Counted from the first letter of the stretch, positions 17,246 through 27,319 are shown. The stretch is 64,000 nucleotides of DNA from Sphingomonas oligophenolica (GCF_006438955.1 NZ_RCZK01000003.1:1-64000); one strand, 5' to 3'. Made by a program: numbers and translations. The notes: generated by a model from the letters alone, not told the origin.

Positions 17246-18804
17246 CCATCAACCAGTCCGGCTGGCGCCCCACCGCCCCCGCGAGCGGCGCCGCCGCCGC
17301 GCCGACGTTTACGGGTAACAAGGCGCTCATGCTCGAAGAGCCGCTGATTTTCGAGATCGGCGATGCCCACACCACCGGTGTCGATTTCGCCGAGGGCGAT
17401 GTCGCGGGCTCGCGGCTCGGCGATCTGACGCGCAAAACCCCGATCGGCCTCCCCGGCCTGTCGGAGCCAGAGACGGTGCGCCATTACACCCGACTCAGCC
17501 GCCAGAACTACGCGATCGACCTCGGCCTGTTCCCGCTCGGCAGCTGCACGATGAAGCACAACCCGCGGCTCAACGAGAAGATGGCGCGGCTGCCAGGGTT
17601 TGCCGATGTCCACCCGCTTCAGCCGACCGACACCGTCCAGGGCGCGCTCGAGGTGATCCACCAGCTCGCGCATTGGCTGGTCACGCTGACCGGCATGGCC
17701 TCGGTCGCGATGAGCCCGAAGGCGGGCGCGCATGGCGAACTGTGCGGCATCCTCGCGATCAAGGCGGCGCTCGCCAAGCGCGGCGATACTGACCGCAAGG
17801 TCATCCTCGTCCCCGAATCGGCGCACGGCACCAATCCCGCCACCGCCGCCTTCGCGGGCTTCAGCGTCGAGGATATCCCGGCGACGGCGGAGGGCCGCGT
17901 CGATACCGCGGCGCTCACCGCACGGCTCGGCCCCGATGTCGCGGGGGTGATGATCACCAACCCCAACACCTGCGGGCTGTTCGAACGCGACCTCAAGGCG
18001 ATCAGCGACGCGGTCCACGCCGCGGGCGGCTATGTCTATTGCGACGGCGCGAACTTCAACGCGATCGTGGGGCGCGTCCGGCCCGGCGATCTCGGCATCG
18101 ATGCGATGCACATCAACCTCCACAAAACCTTCTCGACCCCGCACGGCGGCGGCGGGCCGGGCTCGGGGCCGGTGGTGTTCTCCGACGCGCTGACCCCGTT
18201 CGCGCCGCTCCCCTTCGTCGAAAAGCAGGGCGACCATTTCGCGCTGGTCGAGGAAGAAACCGCGGGCGATCACCATGCGTCGAGCTTCGGGCGCATGGTC
18301 GCGTTCCACGGGCAAATGGGGATGTTTACGCGAGCCCTCACCTACATGCTCAGCCACGGCGCCGACGGACTGCGCCAAGTCGCCGAGGACGCGGTGCTTA
18401 ACGCCAATTACATCCTCCGCAGTCTCAACGACACGCTCGACGCGCCATTCGGCGGCAGCGGCCCGTGCATGCACGAGGCGCTGTTCAGCGACGATGGCCT
18501 CGCCGACGGTTTCTCGACGATTGATATCGCCAAGGGGCTGATCGACGAAGGCTATCACCCGATGACGATGTACTTCCCGCTCGTCGTTCACGGAGCCATG
18601 CTGGTCGAGCCGACCGAAACCGAATCGAAGGCCGCGCTCGACCAGTTCATCGGTGCGCTGCGTTCGGTCGCCGAGCGCGCCAAGGCGGGCGATGCCAGCC
18701 TCAAGACCGCACCGCACTTCGCGCCGCGCAGCCGCCTCGATGAGACGCTCGCGGCAAGAAAGCCGGTGCTGGTCTGGAAGGAACCCGGGCTGGCGGTAAC
18801 CTAG
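17242..18804 (+). CDS. gcvPB: Glycine dehydrogenase (decarboxylating) subunit 2
   Basis: The 520-residue beta subunit carries the PLP-binding lysine in MHINLHKTFSTPHGGGGPG. Other conserved segments are FPLGSCTMKHNPRLNEKM, SPKAGAHGELCGILAI, ESAHGTNPATAAFAGF and TNPNTCGLFERD. With GcvPA it releases CO2 from glycine and loads the aminomethyl group onto GcvH. The ATG at 17242 lacks a strong ribosome-binding site (weak GGGAG at about 17230) and overlaps the stop of the small ORF before it, so translational coupling is likely. Confidence 0.96.
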   Translation: MTINQSGWRPTAPASGAAAAPTFTGNKALMLEEPLIFEIGDAHTTGVDFAEGDVAGSRLGDLTRKTPIGLPGLSEPETVRHYTRLSRQNYAIDLGLFPLGSCTMKHNPRLNEKMARLPGFADVHPLQPTDTVQGALEVIHQLAHWLVTLTGMASVAMSPKAGAHGELCGILAIKAALAKRGDTDRKVILVPESAHGTNPATAAFAGFSVEDIPATAEGRVDTAALTARLGPDVAGVMITNPNTCGLFERDLKAISDAVHAAGGYVYCDGANFNAIVGRVRPGDLGIDAMHINLHKTFSTPHGGGGPGSGPVVFSDALTPFAPLPFVEKQGDHFALVEEETAGDHHASSFGRMVAFHGQMGMFTRALTYMLSHGADGLRQVAEDAVLNANYILRSLNDTLDAPFGGSGPCMHEALFSDDGLADGFSTIDIAKGLIDEGYHPMTMYFPLVVHGAMLVEPTETESKAALDQFIGALRSVAERAKAGDASLKTAPHFAPRSRLDETLAARKPVLVWKEPGLAVT

Positions 18805-19139
18805 CCCACACTCCCGCCAAACGGGTGCTCGCCATTCGCCAATAAGAGCGGCGACGTTGCCAGCGCGAGACTAACCCTGCTTGCGGCAAAGATAGAGGCG
18901 AGTCGCGCGCTTATCGACCTCGTGACGGCCCACGATTGCTTTTCCACGTCGAGGGTGAGGATTCGCTGTCCCTTCGATGACACTTTGCCCGTCCAGCGGC
19001 CACGCCCATTCGTGTTCGATAGCCGCCACGCCAGCACCTTGCGGCTGGCGCAGGCGTGCCAAAAGGGCGCCCGGATCGCTCCGGACGCCCTTCTGCTGTC
19101 CCCGCGCGGAATGCGCGGAACGGGGAGGCGGTACGAGGA
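18805..19139. other. Non-coding gap between gcvPB and glnA
   Basis: The 335 bp between the convergent gcvPB and glnA genes hold the glnA terminator (19063-19092). I see no convincing gene: the open frames here on the minus strand lack ribosome-binding sites and recognisable protein features. Confidence 0.6.
19063..19092 (-). terminator. Intrinsic terminator of glnBA
   Basis: The minus strand folds AAGGGCGTCCGGA / TCCGGGCGCCCTT into a 12-13 bp stem with a four-base loop, followed by TTTTGG. It lies 48 bp after the glnA stop. The stem is nearly symmetrical and could also stop convergent gcvPB transcripts, though the plus-strand T-run is weak. Confidence 0.85.
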
Positions 19140-20552
19140 TTACAGCGAATAGTACATATCATATTCGACCGGACTGGGGGTCATTTCCCAGCGCACGACG
19201 TCTTCCATCTTCAGCTCGACATAGCTGTCGATCTGATCCTTGGTGAACACGTCGCCCTTCAGCAGGAAGTCGTGATCCGCCGACAGGCAATCGAGCGCTT
19301 CGCGGAGCGATGCGCAGACGGTGGGTACCTCGGCGAGCTCCGCGGGCGGCAGGTCGTACAGGTTCTTGTCCATCGCCTCGCCGGGATGAATCTTGTTCTG
19401 GATGCCGTCGAGCCCCGCCATCATCAACGCCGCATAGGCGAGATAGGGATTGGCCATCGCATCGGGGAACCGCACTTCGACGCGCTTCGCCTTCGGTCCG
19501 GTGCCATAGGGAATCCGGCACGATGCCGACCGGTTGCGCGCCGAATAGGCGAGCAGCACGGGGGCTTCGTATCCGGGCACCAGCCGCTTGTAGCTATTGG
19601 TGGTCGGGTTGGTGAACGCGTTGACCGCCTTGGCGTGTTTGATGATGCCGCCGATGAAGAACAGGCACATCTCGGAGAGCCCGGCATAGCCGTTGCCCGC
19701 GAACAGCGGCTCCTTGCCGTTCCAGATCGAGAAATGGGTGTGCATCCCCGACCCGTTATCTTCCTTGATCGGCTTGGGCATGAAGGTCGCCGATTTGCCA
19801 TAGGCGTGTGCGACCTGGTGGACGACGTATTTGTAGATCTGCATCCGGTCCGCGGTCTGGGTCAGCGTGCCGAAGGTGAGGCCGAGTTCGTGCTGCGCGG
19901 CGGCGACCTCGTGGTGATGCTTGTCGCAGGGCAGGCCCATCTCGATCATCGTCGAGACCATCTCACCGCGGATGTCGACCGCGCTGTCGACCGGCGCGAC
20001 CGGGAAATAGCCGCCCTTGGCGCGTGGCCGGTGAGCGAGGTTCCCGCCCTCATATTCGCGACCGGTGTTGGTCGGCAGTTCGATGTCGTCGATCTTGAAA
20101 TACGACGTGTTATACGCGTTTTCGAACCGGACATCGTCGAACATGAAGAATTCGGCTTCGGGGCCGACATAGACGGTGTCGCCGATCCCGGTTTCCTTGA
20201 GATACGCCTCGGCGCGCTTGGCGGTGGTGCGCGGGTCGCGGCTATAGCCTTCGCCGGTCGACGGTTCGACGATGTCGCAGAACAGGATCATCATCGGCGT
20301 CGCCGAGAACGGATCGATATAGGCGGCATCGAGATCGGGCATCAGCGTCATGTCCGATTCGTTGATCGCCTTCCACCCCGCGATCGACGATCCGTCGAAC
20401 ATCAGCCCGTCGGTCAGTTCGTCCTCGCCGATCAGCGAAGCGACCATCGTCAGATGCTGCCATTTGCCCTTGGGATCGGTGAAGCGCAGATCGACCCACT
20501 CGATCTCCTCGTCCTTGATCTGCTTCAGGATGTCGTTCGGCTTGATCGCCAT
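19140..20552 (-). CDS. glnA: Glutamine synthetase type I
   Basis: The 470-residue dodecameric GS makes glutamine from glutamate, ammonia and ATP. Conserved segments are [42 protein letters not shown], the ATP-loop region [12 protein letters not shown], and the adenylylation site tyrosine in [11 protein letters not shown]. The length is right for the GlnE-regulated class. It follows glnB by 34 bp in the classic alphaproteobacterial glnBA operon; the adenylylation tyrosine shows it is open to GlnE control. Confidence 0.98.
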   Translation of the reverse strand: MAIKPNDILKQIKDEEIEWVDLRFTDPKGKWQHLTMVASLIGEDELTDGLMFDGSSIAGWKAINESDMTLMPDLDAAYIDPFSATPMMILFCDIVEPSTGEGYSRDPRTTAKRAEAYLKETGIGDTVYVGPEAEFFMFDDVRFENAYNTSYFKIDDIELPTNTGREYEGGNLAHRPRAKGGYFPVAPVDSAVDIRGEMVSTMIEMGLPCDKHHHEVAAAQHELGLTFGTLTQTADRMQIYKYVVHQVAHAYGKSATFMPKPIKEDNGSGMHTHFSIWNGKEPLFAGNGYAGLSEMCLFFIGGIIKHAKAVNAFTNPTTNSYKRLVPGYEAPVLLAYSARNRSASCRIPYGTGPKAKRVEVRFPDAMANPYLAYAALMMAGLDGIQNKIHPGEAMDKNLYDLPPAELAEVPTVCASLREALDCLSADHDFLLKGDVFTKDQIDSYVELKMEDVVRWEMTPSPVEYDMYYSL

Positions 20553-20586
20553 TGTCGTTTCTCTCTTTTTCTGACGGAATTCTAAT

Positions 20587-20940
<354 letters not shown>

Positions 20941-20972
20941 TCACTCGTTTAACCCTCGCCCAAGGGGCGTCT

Positions 20973-20989
20973 TGCACCAAACGTGCCAG
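20973..20989 (-). promoter_or_regulatory. Probable sigma-54 promoter of glnBA
   Basis: The minus strand reads CTGGCACGTTTGGTGCA, which fits the -24/-12 consensus (TGGCAC-N5-TTGCA) with the invariant GG and GC ten bases apart. One base of the -12 box differs. It lies 48 bp before the glnB start, giving a leader of about 37 nt. In alphaproteobacteria glnBA is classically RpoN/NtrC-dependent. I did not find a clear NtrC palindrome upstream. Confidence 0.75.
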
Positions 20990-21014
20990 CAGCCGCGCCT
21001 GCGGGCAACCGCCT

Positions 21015-22001
21015 TTATCGCGGTGCGGCTGCCCGGAAATCGGGCAGATCGCCAGCGCATGCCTGCTTCGGGGGCAGGTCCGCGGCGAATACCCGCCCGA
21101 CATGCGCCTCGCCACGCGCCGCCGCCAGCGTGGCCTGGCGATGCCGCTCCGCATAGCTCTCGCGTTGCGCCTCGGTGCGAGTCGCGTGGCACCGCGGACA
21201 ACCGATGCCTTCTTCGTACAGTGGAGAGACCTGGTCGTCAGGGGACACCGGCATGCGACACGCGCGGCACAACGCGTGGGTGCCGGGGCTGAGCCCCTGG
21301 CCGACCGCGACGCGCTCGTCGAACACGAAGCATTCGCCCTGCCAGCGGCTCTCCGTGGCAGGCACCGTCTCGAGATAGTTCAGGATCCCTCCCCTGAGGT
21401 GGAACACGTCTTCGACCCCTTCGGATCGCAACAACGCGGTCGCCTTCTCGCAGCGGATGCCCCCGGTGCAGAACATTGCGACCCGCGTCTTGCCCGCGAG
21501 CAGCGCGTCGCGGTGGTCGCGAAACCACGCGGGGAAATCGCCGAACGCGCGCGTCGCGGGATCGACCGCGCCCGCAAATGTCCCGACCGCGACCTCGTAA
21601 TCGTTGCGGGTGTCGATCACCACCGTCGTAGGATCGTCGATCAGCGCGTTCCAGTCGGCGGGATCGACATAGGTTCCCGCGTGCGCCGGATCGGCGGCGG
21701 GTTCGCCCATTGTCACGATCTCGCGCTTCAGCCGCACCTTGGTCCGGTGGAACGGCAGCGCATCGGCCGCGGCATATTTGACGTCGAGATCGGCGCAGCC
21801 GGGCAGCGCGCGGATCTGCGCGATCACCGCCGCGACGCCGTCGGGCGACCCCGCGATCGTCCCGTTGATCCCCTCGGTCGCGAGCAGCAGCGTGCCCCTG
21901 ACCCCGTTCGCGGCGCACGCGGCGAGCAGCGGATCGCGCAACCCCGCGGGGTCGGCGAAGGCGGTGAAGCGATACAGCGCGGCGATACGAATGTCAGTCA
22001 T
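21015..22001 (-). CDS. trhO: tRNA uridine hydroxylase TrhO (UPF0176, rhodanese domain)
   Basis: The 328-residue protein has an N-terminal UPF0176 acylphosphatase-like domain (residues 1-100, LLLATEGINGTIAGSPDGV) and a rhodanese domain with the active cysteine in VAMFCTGGIRCEKATALL. A cysteine-rich tail follows (ALCRACRMPVSPDD and GCPRCHATR), probably binding zinc. TrhO hydroxylates U34 of certain tRNAs using O2 in characterised bacteria. The ATG at 22001 overlaps the end of glpD by 8 bp; the longer open frame upstream runs inside glpD. Confidence 0.9.
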   Translation of the reverse strand: MTDIRIAALYRFTAFADPAGLRDPLLAACAANGVRGTLLLATEGINGTIAGSPDGVAAVIAQIRALPGCADLDVKYAAADALPFHRTKVRLKREIVTMGEPAADPAHAGTYVDPADWNALIDDPTTVVIDTRNDYEVAVGTFAGAVDPATRAFGDFPAWFRDHRDALLAGKTRVAMFCTGGIRCEKATALLRSEGVEDVFHLRGGILNYLETVPATESRWQGECFVFDERVAVGQGLSPGTHALCRACRMPVSPDDQVSPLYEEGIGCPRCHATRTEAQRESYAERHRQATLAAARGEAHVGRVFAADLPPKQACAGDLPDFRAAAPR

Positions 22002-23439
22002 GCGCGGCCCACCATTGCTCGACGCGCGCGCGCTGCGCTTCGTCAAGCACCAGCCCGATCTTGCTCCGGCGCGCGAGCGCGTCCTCGACCGTGGTCGCCC
22101 ATTCGTGGGTGCGCATCCAGTCGAGCTCGACCGCGGTGAGCCCGGCGCCGAAATGCTCGCCCATATCGGTTTCCGAGACGACCGCGCTGAGCATCGCGAA
22201 CAGCGTCTCGCCATAGGCGTGCGTCATCCGCGCGGCGCGCGCGTCGCCCAGGAACGGCCAGCGCCGCGCCACCCGCGCGAGCAATGCGTCATATCCATCG
22301 GCGGGCGCGCCGGGGAAGCGCCGGTCGCGCGTGACGGGGCGCGCGGCGTTGCCGAGCAATTTTTCGCACGCCTCTTCGGCCAGGTGGCGCGCGGTGGTGA
22401 TCTTGCCGCCGAACACCGACAGCAGCGGCGCACCGTTGGTGTCGAGTTCGAGCACATAATCGCGTGTCACCGCCTTCGCGTCGGTCGCGCCGTCGTCATA
22501 AAGCGGGCGGACGCCGGACCAGGTTGAGGTAACGTCGGCGGCGGTGATCTGCGTCGTGAAATGGCGGTTCACCGCCTCGCAGAGATACGCGATCTCGCCG
22601 TCGTCGATCCGCGCATCCTCGGGCGCGTCGACGGGGATGTCGGTCGTCCCGATCTCGGTGAAATCGCGCTGATAGGGGATCGCGAACACGACGCGGCGGT
22701 CGGGCTGCTGGAGGATATAGGCGTGATCGCCGTCGTAGAGCCGCGGCACGACGATGTGGCTGCCCTTGACCAGCCGGACCTGCGCGGCGCTGTTGACCCC
22801 GACCCGGCCGAGCGCCTCGCCGACCCACGGCCCGGCAGCGTTGACGAGCATCCGCGCGGTGACGTCGCGCCCGTCCGAAAGCGTCGCGCTCCACCCGTCG
22901 CCGGACCGGCGTGCGCCGACCAGCGCGGTGCGGGTCGCGATTTCGGCACCGTTGGCGGCGGCGTCGAGCGCATTGGCGAGGGTGAGGCGACTGTCGTCAA
23001 CGAACGCATCCGAATAGACGAAGCCGCGCCCGTTTCCCTGCAGCGGCGCGCGGAACGCGGCGTCGCTCTTGCGCAGGCCGCGCGAGCGTTTGAGCGAGCT
23101 TCTGCCGCCGAGCAAGTCGTAGAGGATCAGTCCCGCACGCACCATCCACCATGGGCGCACCGCATGCTCATGCGGCAGGACGAAGCGCATCGGGCGGATC
23201 AGGTGCGGCGCGGCCTTTAGTAGCCGTTCGCGCTCGTGGAGCGCCTCCGAGACCAGCCCGAAGTCGTAATATTCGAGGTAGCGCAAGCCCCCGTGGATCA
23301 GCTTTGTCGAGGCCGACGAGGTGTGGCTGGCGAGATCGTCGCGCTCGATGAGCAGCACGCGCTGGCCAAGCAACGCCGCCTCGCGTGCGATCGCACAGCC
23401 GTTGATGCCGCCACCGATGATGAGAAGATCGTAGGTCAT
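21994..23439 (-). CDS. glpD: Glycerol-3-phosphate dehydrogenase (aerobic)
   Basis: The 481-residue membrane-associated FAD enzyme oxidises glycerol-3-phosphate to DHAP and feeds quinones. It has the GxGxxG motif DLLIIGGGINGCAIAREAA, the glpD signature STKLIHGGLRYLEYYDFGLV, VNAAGPWVGEAL, SHIVVPRLY and TWSGVRPLYDD. I chose the ATG at 23439 (MTYDLLIIGG). The open frame goes 40 codons further, but that stretch is the translated repeat at 23448-23511 and not conserved protein. The ribosome-binding site is weak (GGAAT), just at the edge of the repeat. Confidence 0.95.
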   Translation of the reverse strand: MTYDLLIIGGGINGCAIAREAALLGQRVLLIERDDLASHTSSASTKLIHGGLRYLEYYDFGLVSEALHERERLLKAAPHLIRPMRFVLPHEHAVRPWWMVRAGLILYDLLGGRSSLKRSRGLRKSDAAFRAPLQGNGRGFVYSDAFVDDSRLTLANALDAAANGAEIATRTALVGARRSGDGWSATLSDGRDVTARMLVNAAGPWVGEALGRVGVNSAAQVRLVKGSHIVVPRLYDGDHAYILQQPDRRVVFAIPYQRDFTEIGTTDIPVDAPEDARIDDGEIAYLCEAVNRHFTTQITAADVTSTWSGVRPLYDDGATDAKAVTRDYVLELDTNGAPLLSVFGGKITTARHLAEEACEKLLGNAARPVTRDRRFPGAPADGYDALLARVARRWPFLGDARAARMTHAYGETLFAMLSAVVSETDMGEHFGAGLTAVELDWMRTHEWATTVEDALARRSKIGLVLDEAQRARVEQWWAAHD

Positions 23440-23447
23440 ATCGATTC

Positions 23448-23511
23448 CGTCATGCCAGCGAAGGCTGGCATCTTCCAGCGGCTTGAGACCCCAGCCTTCG
23501 CTGGGGTGACG
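23448..23511. repeat. Intergenic inverted repeat between glpD and rnr
   Basis: The arms read CGTCATGCCAGCGAAGGCTG at the left and the complement CCAGCCTTCGCTGGGGTGACG at the right. This is the CGTCATnCCnGCGAAGGC-type repeat common in alphaproteobacteria. It starts nine bases upstream of the glpD start codon and 30 bp before the rnr start, so it becomes part of the glpD leader. Confidence 0.85.
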
Positions 23512-23540
23512 AAGCGGGACGGAGCGCCTAACTGTCCACC

Positions 23541-25748
23541 GTGCCAAAGAAACCAACACCCGGCTTGCCGACCCACGAGCAGATCCTCGGCTTCATCGCG
23601 CAGTCCGCGACCCCCGCGGGCAAGCGCGAGATCGCCAAGGCGTTCGGCCTTTCCGCGCAGGAGAAGATCGGGCTGAAATCGTTGCTCAAGGACATGGCCG
23701 ACGAGGGGCTGATCGACAGCGCGCCCGGCCGCGCGTTCCACAAGATGGGCGGGCTGCCCAAGGTCACGGTGCTGCGCGTGGTCGATGTCGACGATGGCGG
23801 CAATGTGTGGGCGGTGCCCGATCGCTGGGAAGCGGAAACCCCCGCGCCGCGGCTACGCATCCGCGAACGCAAGCGCGGCGCGCTCGGCGTCGGCGAACGT
23901 GTCCTCGCGCGCACCGAGGAAGCGGGGAACGGCTGGATCGCGCACCCGATGAAATTGCTCGAAAAGGCCGCCGACCAGCTGCTCGGCGTGCTGCGCGAGG
24001 AGGGTGGGCGGTTCTGGCTGACCGGAGTCGACAAGAAGGAACGCCGCGAATTCGCGGTCAGCGACGCGGGCGGTGCCGAAGCCGGCGACCTCGTCCTCGC
24101 CGAACGCGCGGGCCGCCCGCCGCGGATCACCGCGCGCGTCGTCGAGAAACTCGGCGATCCGTTCGCGCCGCGCAGCTTCTCGCTGATCGCGATCCACAAA
24201 CTCGGCATCCCCGATGTCTTTGCGCCCGAGACGATCGAGGAAGCCGAACGCGTTGCGCGCCAGCCGCTCGGCGACGATCGTGAGGATCTCACCCATCTCC
24301 CGATCGTCGCGATCGACCCCGCCGACGCGCGCGATCACGACGATGCGGTGTGGGCGGCGCCCGACGACGATCCCGCCAACCCCGGCGGCTGGCAGGCGAT
24401 CGTCGCGATCGCGGATGTCAGCTTCTACGTCCGCCCCGGCTCTCCGCTCGACAAGGACGCGCGGCGGCGCGGCAATTCGGTCTATTTCCCCGATCGCGTC
24501 GTGCCGATGCTCCCCGAAATCCTGTCGGCGAACGTGTGTTCGCTGAAACAGGGCGAGGATCGCGCCGCGCTCGCGTGTCACCTCACCATCGACAAGGGCG
24601 GCGCGCTCACCGCGTGGCGCTTCACCCGCGCGGTCGTCCGCATCGCCGCGAACATTGCGTACGAAGATGCGCAGGCGACCTTCGACGCAGGGCAGGGGGT
24701 GATGATCGACGCGCTCAAACCCCTCTGGGCCTGCTGGCGCGCACTCGCGAAGGCACGCGATGCCCGCGCGCCGCTCGACCTCGACCTGCCCGAACGCCGC
24801 GTCGTGCTCGACGAGAAGGGCCGGATCATGTCGGTCGCGCCGCGCGAACGGCTCGATTCGATGCGGCTGATCGAGGATTACATGATCGCTGCCAACGTCG
24901 CCGCGGCCAAGGCGCTCGAAGCGAAGAAGGCGCCGGTGATGTACCGCGTCCACGAACCGCCAAGCCGCGAAAAGCTGGTCGCGATGAAGGACTATCTCGA
25001 AACCTTCGACGTGCCTTTCGCGCTCGGCCAGGTGATTCGCCCCGCGACCTTCAATCACATCCTCGATCGCGTCGGGGACGCCGATTTCCGCCCGCAGATC
25101 ATGGAACAGATCCTCCGTACCCAGACCCAGGCCTATTACGCCCCAGCCAACCACGGCCATTTCGGGCTGGCGCTGGGGAGCTACGGTCATTTCACCTCGC
25201 CGATCCGGCGCTATGCCGACCTGATCGTCCACCGCTCGCTGGTGTCGGCGTACAAGCTGGGGCCGGGCGGGCTCACCGCCGGCGAGGCCGCGGCGATGGA
25301 GGCGATCGGCACCGGGATCAGCGCGCTCGAACGCCGCGCGATGGAGGCCGAACGCGACACCGTCGACCGCTATGTCGCCGCCTATCTGTCCGAACGCGTC
25401 GGCGAGGTGCTCGATGCGCGGATCACCGGGGTCACCAATTTCGGTTTCTTCGCGACGATCGAGGGGATCGGCGGCGACGGATTGATGCCGGTCCGCGACA
25501 TCGGCGGCGATTACTACAAGTTCGACGAGGCGGCGCGGACGCTGACCGGCGAGCACAATGGCGAGACCTTCGCGATGGGGCAGGTGCTCCAGCTCAAGCT
25601 CGCCGAAGCGAACCCGGTGTCGGGCGCGCTGCGCTTCGAAATGCCCGAGGGCAAGGGCGCGGCCCCGGCTGGCGGCACGCGGACGAACCGGGTCGTGAAA
25701 CGGCGCGGGCGGCCCGCGAACATCCGGCATCAGGGCAAGCGGCGATGA
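23541..25748 (+). CDS. rnr: Ribonuclease R
   Basis: A 735-residue RNB-family 3'-5' exoribonuclease that degrades structured RNA. There is an N-terminal winged-helix region (PTHEQILGFIAQSATPAGKREIA), then cold-shock domains, then the RNB domain with the catalytic acid cluster in VAIDPADARDHDDAVWA, and later HFTSPIRRYADLIVHR. An S1 domain (about residues 620-705, VGEVLDARITGVTNFGFFATI) and a short basic tail (RTNRVVKRRGRPANIRHQGKRR-like) finish the protein. It starts with GTG; the ribosome-binding site is poor (GGAG is 17 bases away). Confidence 0.96.
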   Translation: MPKKPTPGLPTHEQILGFIAQSATPAGKREIAKAFGLSAQEKIGLKSLLKDMADEGLIDSAPGRAFHKMGGLPKVTVLRVVDVDDGGNVWAVPDRWEAETPAPRLRIRERKRGALGVGERVLARTEEAGNGWIAHPMKLLEKAADQLLGVLREEGGRFWLTGVDKKERREFAVSDAGGAEAGDLVLAERAGRPPRITARVVEKLGDPFAPRSFSLIAIHKLGIPDVFAPETIEEAERVARQPLGDDREDLTHLPIVAIDPADARDHDDAVWAAPDDDPANPGGWQAIVAIADVSFYVRPGSPLDKDARRRGNSVYFPDRVVPMLPEILSANVCSLKQGEDRAALACHLTIDKGGALTAWRFTRAVVRIAANIAYEDAQATFDAGQGVMIDALKPLWACWRALAKARDARAPLDLDLPERRVVLDEKGRIMSVAPRERLDSMRLIEDYMIAANVAAAKALEAKKAPVMYRVHEPPSREKLVAMKDYLETFDVPFALGQVIRPATFNHILDRVGDADFRPQIMEQILRTQTQAYYAPANHGHFGLALGSYGHFTSPIRRYADLIVHRSLVSAYKLGPGGLTAGEAAAMEAIGTGISALERRAMEAERDTVDRYVAAYLSERVGEVLDARITGVTNFGFFATIEGIGGDGLMPVRDIGGDYYKFDEAARTLTGEHNGETFAMGQVLQLKLAEANPVSGALRFEMPEGKGAAPAGGTRTNRVVKRRGRPANIRHQGKRR

Positions 25749-25810
25749 CCATCTTGCCGCGATCGGTGCCGCATGCCAGCATGAGCTGAAACCAGGCGGA
25801 GGAACGGGAG

Positions 25811-26110
25811 ATGGCGACGGCGGCGGCAGCGATCATGGCCAGGGCGCGACGCGAGGTCGTGTCGCACTTCATGGCCAACAACGCGGTATCCGCGGCCAAC
25901 GCGGTGGCGTTCGAGCCGAACCGCCGAGTGAAGCGTCGCCAGTTCGAGCGGATGCGCGATGCCGGGGTGATTCACGCGACGGGGATGGATCGTTACTGGC
26001 TCGACGTGCCGCGCTACGACGAATGGCAGCGCAGCCGACGGCGCCGCGCGGGCTTGGCGGTGGGTGCCGCGGCGCTGATCGGCGCGACGATCGCACTGCT
26101 CGCGGGCTAA
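25811..26110 (+). CDS. Hypothetical small membrane protein
   Basis: The 99-residue protein has a basic, helical first part (residues 1-75, with VKRRQFERMRDAGVIHATGMD) and a single C-terminal membrane helix (about 80-98, AGLAVGAAALIGATIALLAG), so it is tail-anchored. A GGAGG ribosome-binding site at about 25798-25802 with an ATG at 25811 supports it. The phrase 'RMRDAGVIHATGMDRYWLDVPRYDEW' (residues about 49-74) looks like a small winged-helix wing. It lies 62 bp after rnr on the same strand. No known family. Confidence 0.72.
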   Translation: MATAAAAIMARARREVVSHFMANNAVSAANAVAFEPNRRVKRRQFERMRDAGVIHATGMDRYWLDVPRYDEWQRSRRRRAGLAVGAAALIGATIALLAG

Positions 26111-26120
26111 CCGCGGCCGG

Positions 26121-27290
26121 TCACCCCGCCGTAAACGTCAGCCCGGCGTGGGCCTTGAGCCGGGTGCGCAGTTCCGGCCCCATCAGCGCGCCCGGCGTCC
26201 AAATGCCGCCGTCGCCCGCGACATCCTCGACCAGGCACAGCGCGCTTTCGGCGATCATCTTGCTGGTCGAGCCATAGCCGGGATCGCGATCGCCGGTGAC
26301 GACCGCGTCGATCCGCGTGCCGTCGGGCATCAGCCCCGCGAACAGGATGTCGTAATGGCCGGCGTCGCGGTCCGCCTTGCTGGGGCCTTCGCCGGGCTTG
26401 GGGCCGCCTTCGCTGCCGAACGGATTATACTTGGCGATCGCGTCCGCCGCGGCCTTGCCGATCTCGCCCAATCCAGGCGCGACCATCATCTCGTCATAGA
26501 CGAAGTCGTCGCCATAGCGATTGCCGAGCAGAAAGTTGGTGCGGTGGACGTTCTTGGTGTTGATCGGCGCCATCACGAACGGCGCGACCCAGGCACCGAT
26601 CGTCGAATCATATTCGGGGATCAGCCCGGTCGGCTGGTGCGCCCCCTTGAACCCCGGGGTGAGCGCGAACGAACTCGTCAGCAGCTTCACCAGGCTGGGA
26701 TCGCGCGCCGCGGCGGCGAGCGTCGCCTTCAGGCTCGCGGCGGTGCCCCCTGAGAACCCGCCCTGCATCTGGCGGACCCGGCCTTTTACGCGCGGCGCGG
26801 GACGCCCGAACTTCGCCAGCGCGCATTCCTGTAGCGTCAGCACGCCAAGATCGAACGGGATCGAATCGAACCCGCACGAAAACACGATCCGCGCGCCCGT
26901 CCGCTTGGCCTCGTCGTGATGCGCGTCGATCATGTGGCGCATCCACGCGGGCTCGCCGCACAGGTCGACATAGCCGGTGCCGCTCGCGGCGCAGGCGGCG
27001 ACGAGCGCGGTGCCGTAGAGCTGGTACGGACCGACGGTGGTGAGGACGACCCGCGTGCGCGCGCACATCGTGGCGAGCGTCGCGGGGTCGTCGGCATCAG
27101 CGACCACCAGCGGGGTATCGGCGGGTGCGCCGATCAGGTCGCGCACCTCCTCCAGCTTGGTGAGGCTGCGCCCCGCCATCGCCCAGCGGGGCGTGCGCTT
27201 GCCGACCAGATATTCGGCGACGAGCCGCCCGGTGAAGCCGGTCGCGCCATAGACGATGACGTCGAAATCGCGGGTCTGGTCCTGGGGCAT
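26121..27290 (-). CDS. Saccharopine dehydrogenase-like / trans-acting enoyl reductase family protein
   Basis: A 389-residue NAD(P)-binding protein. The N-terminal Rossmann motif VIVYGATGFTGRLVAEYLVG and the segments WAMAGRSLTKLEEV, VVLTTVGPYQLYGTALVAAC and GTGYVDLCGEPAWMRHMID match the family that includes mycobacterial trans-acting enoyl reductases and eukaryotic SCCPDH. FSCGFDSIPFDLGV is another family landmark. The exact substrate is unknown. The neighbouring ABC exporter gene lies 29 bp upstream on the same strand and may be co-transcribed. Confidence 0.88.
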   Translation of the reverse strand: MPQDQTRDFDVIVYGATGFTGRLVAEYLVGKRTPRWAMAGRSLTKLEEVRDLIGAPADTPLVVADADDPATLATMCARTRVVLTTVGPYQLYGTALVAACAASGTGYVDLCGEPAWMRHMIDAHHDEAKRTGARIVFSCGFDSIPFDLGVLTLQECALAKFGRPAPRVKGRVRQMQGGFSGGTAASLKATLAAAARDPSLVKLLTSSFALTPGFKGAHQPTGLIPEYDSTIGAWVAPFVMAPINTKNVHRTNFLLGNRYGDDFVYDEMMVAPGLGEIGKAAADAIAKYNPFGSEGGPKPGEGPSKADRDAGHYDILFAGLMPDGTRIDAVVTGDRDPGYGSTSKMIAESALCLVEDVAGDGGIWTPGALMGPELRTRLKAHAGLTFTAG

Positions 27291-27319
27291 GCTCGAGTCT
27301 CCTTTCGAGGGCGTCGCGG

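Noticed and set aside
17068-18717. A 549-codon minus-strand frame opposite gcvPB
   Set aside because: Shadow of gcvPB: composition typical of antisense high-GC frames, no start signal and no motifs.
18801-19037. A 78-codon minus-strand frame between gcvPB and glnA
   Set aside because: GTG start without ribosome-binding site, runs through the terminator region of glnA and has no recognisable features.
23440-23559. A longer N-terminus for glpD (40 extra codons)
   Set aside because: The extra codons are a translated intergenic repeat; the conserved FAD-binding start is MTYDLLIIGGG at 23439.
23853-25730. A 625-codon minus-strand frame opposite rnr
   Set aside because: Antisense shadow of RNase R; no ribosome-binding site or recognisable protein features.
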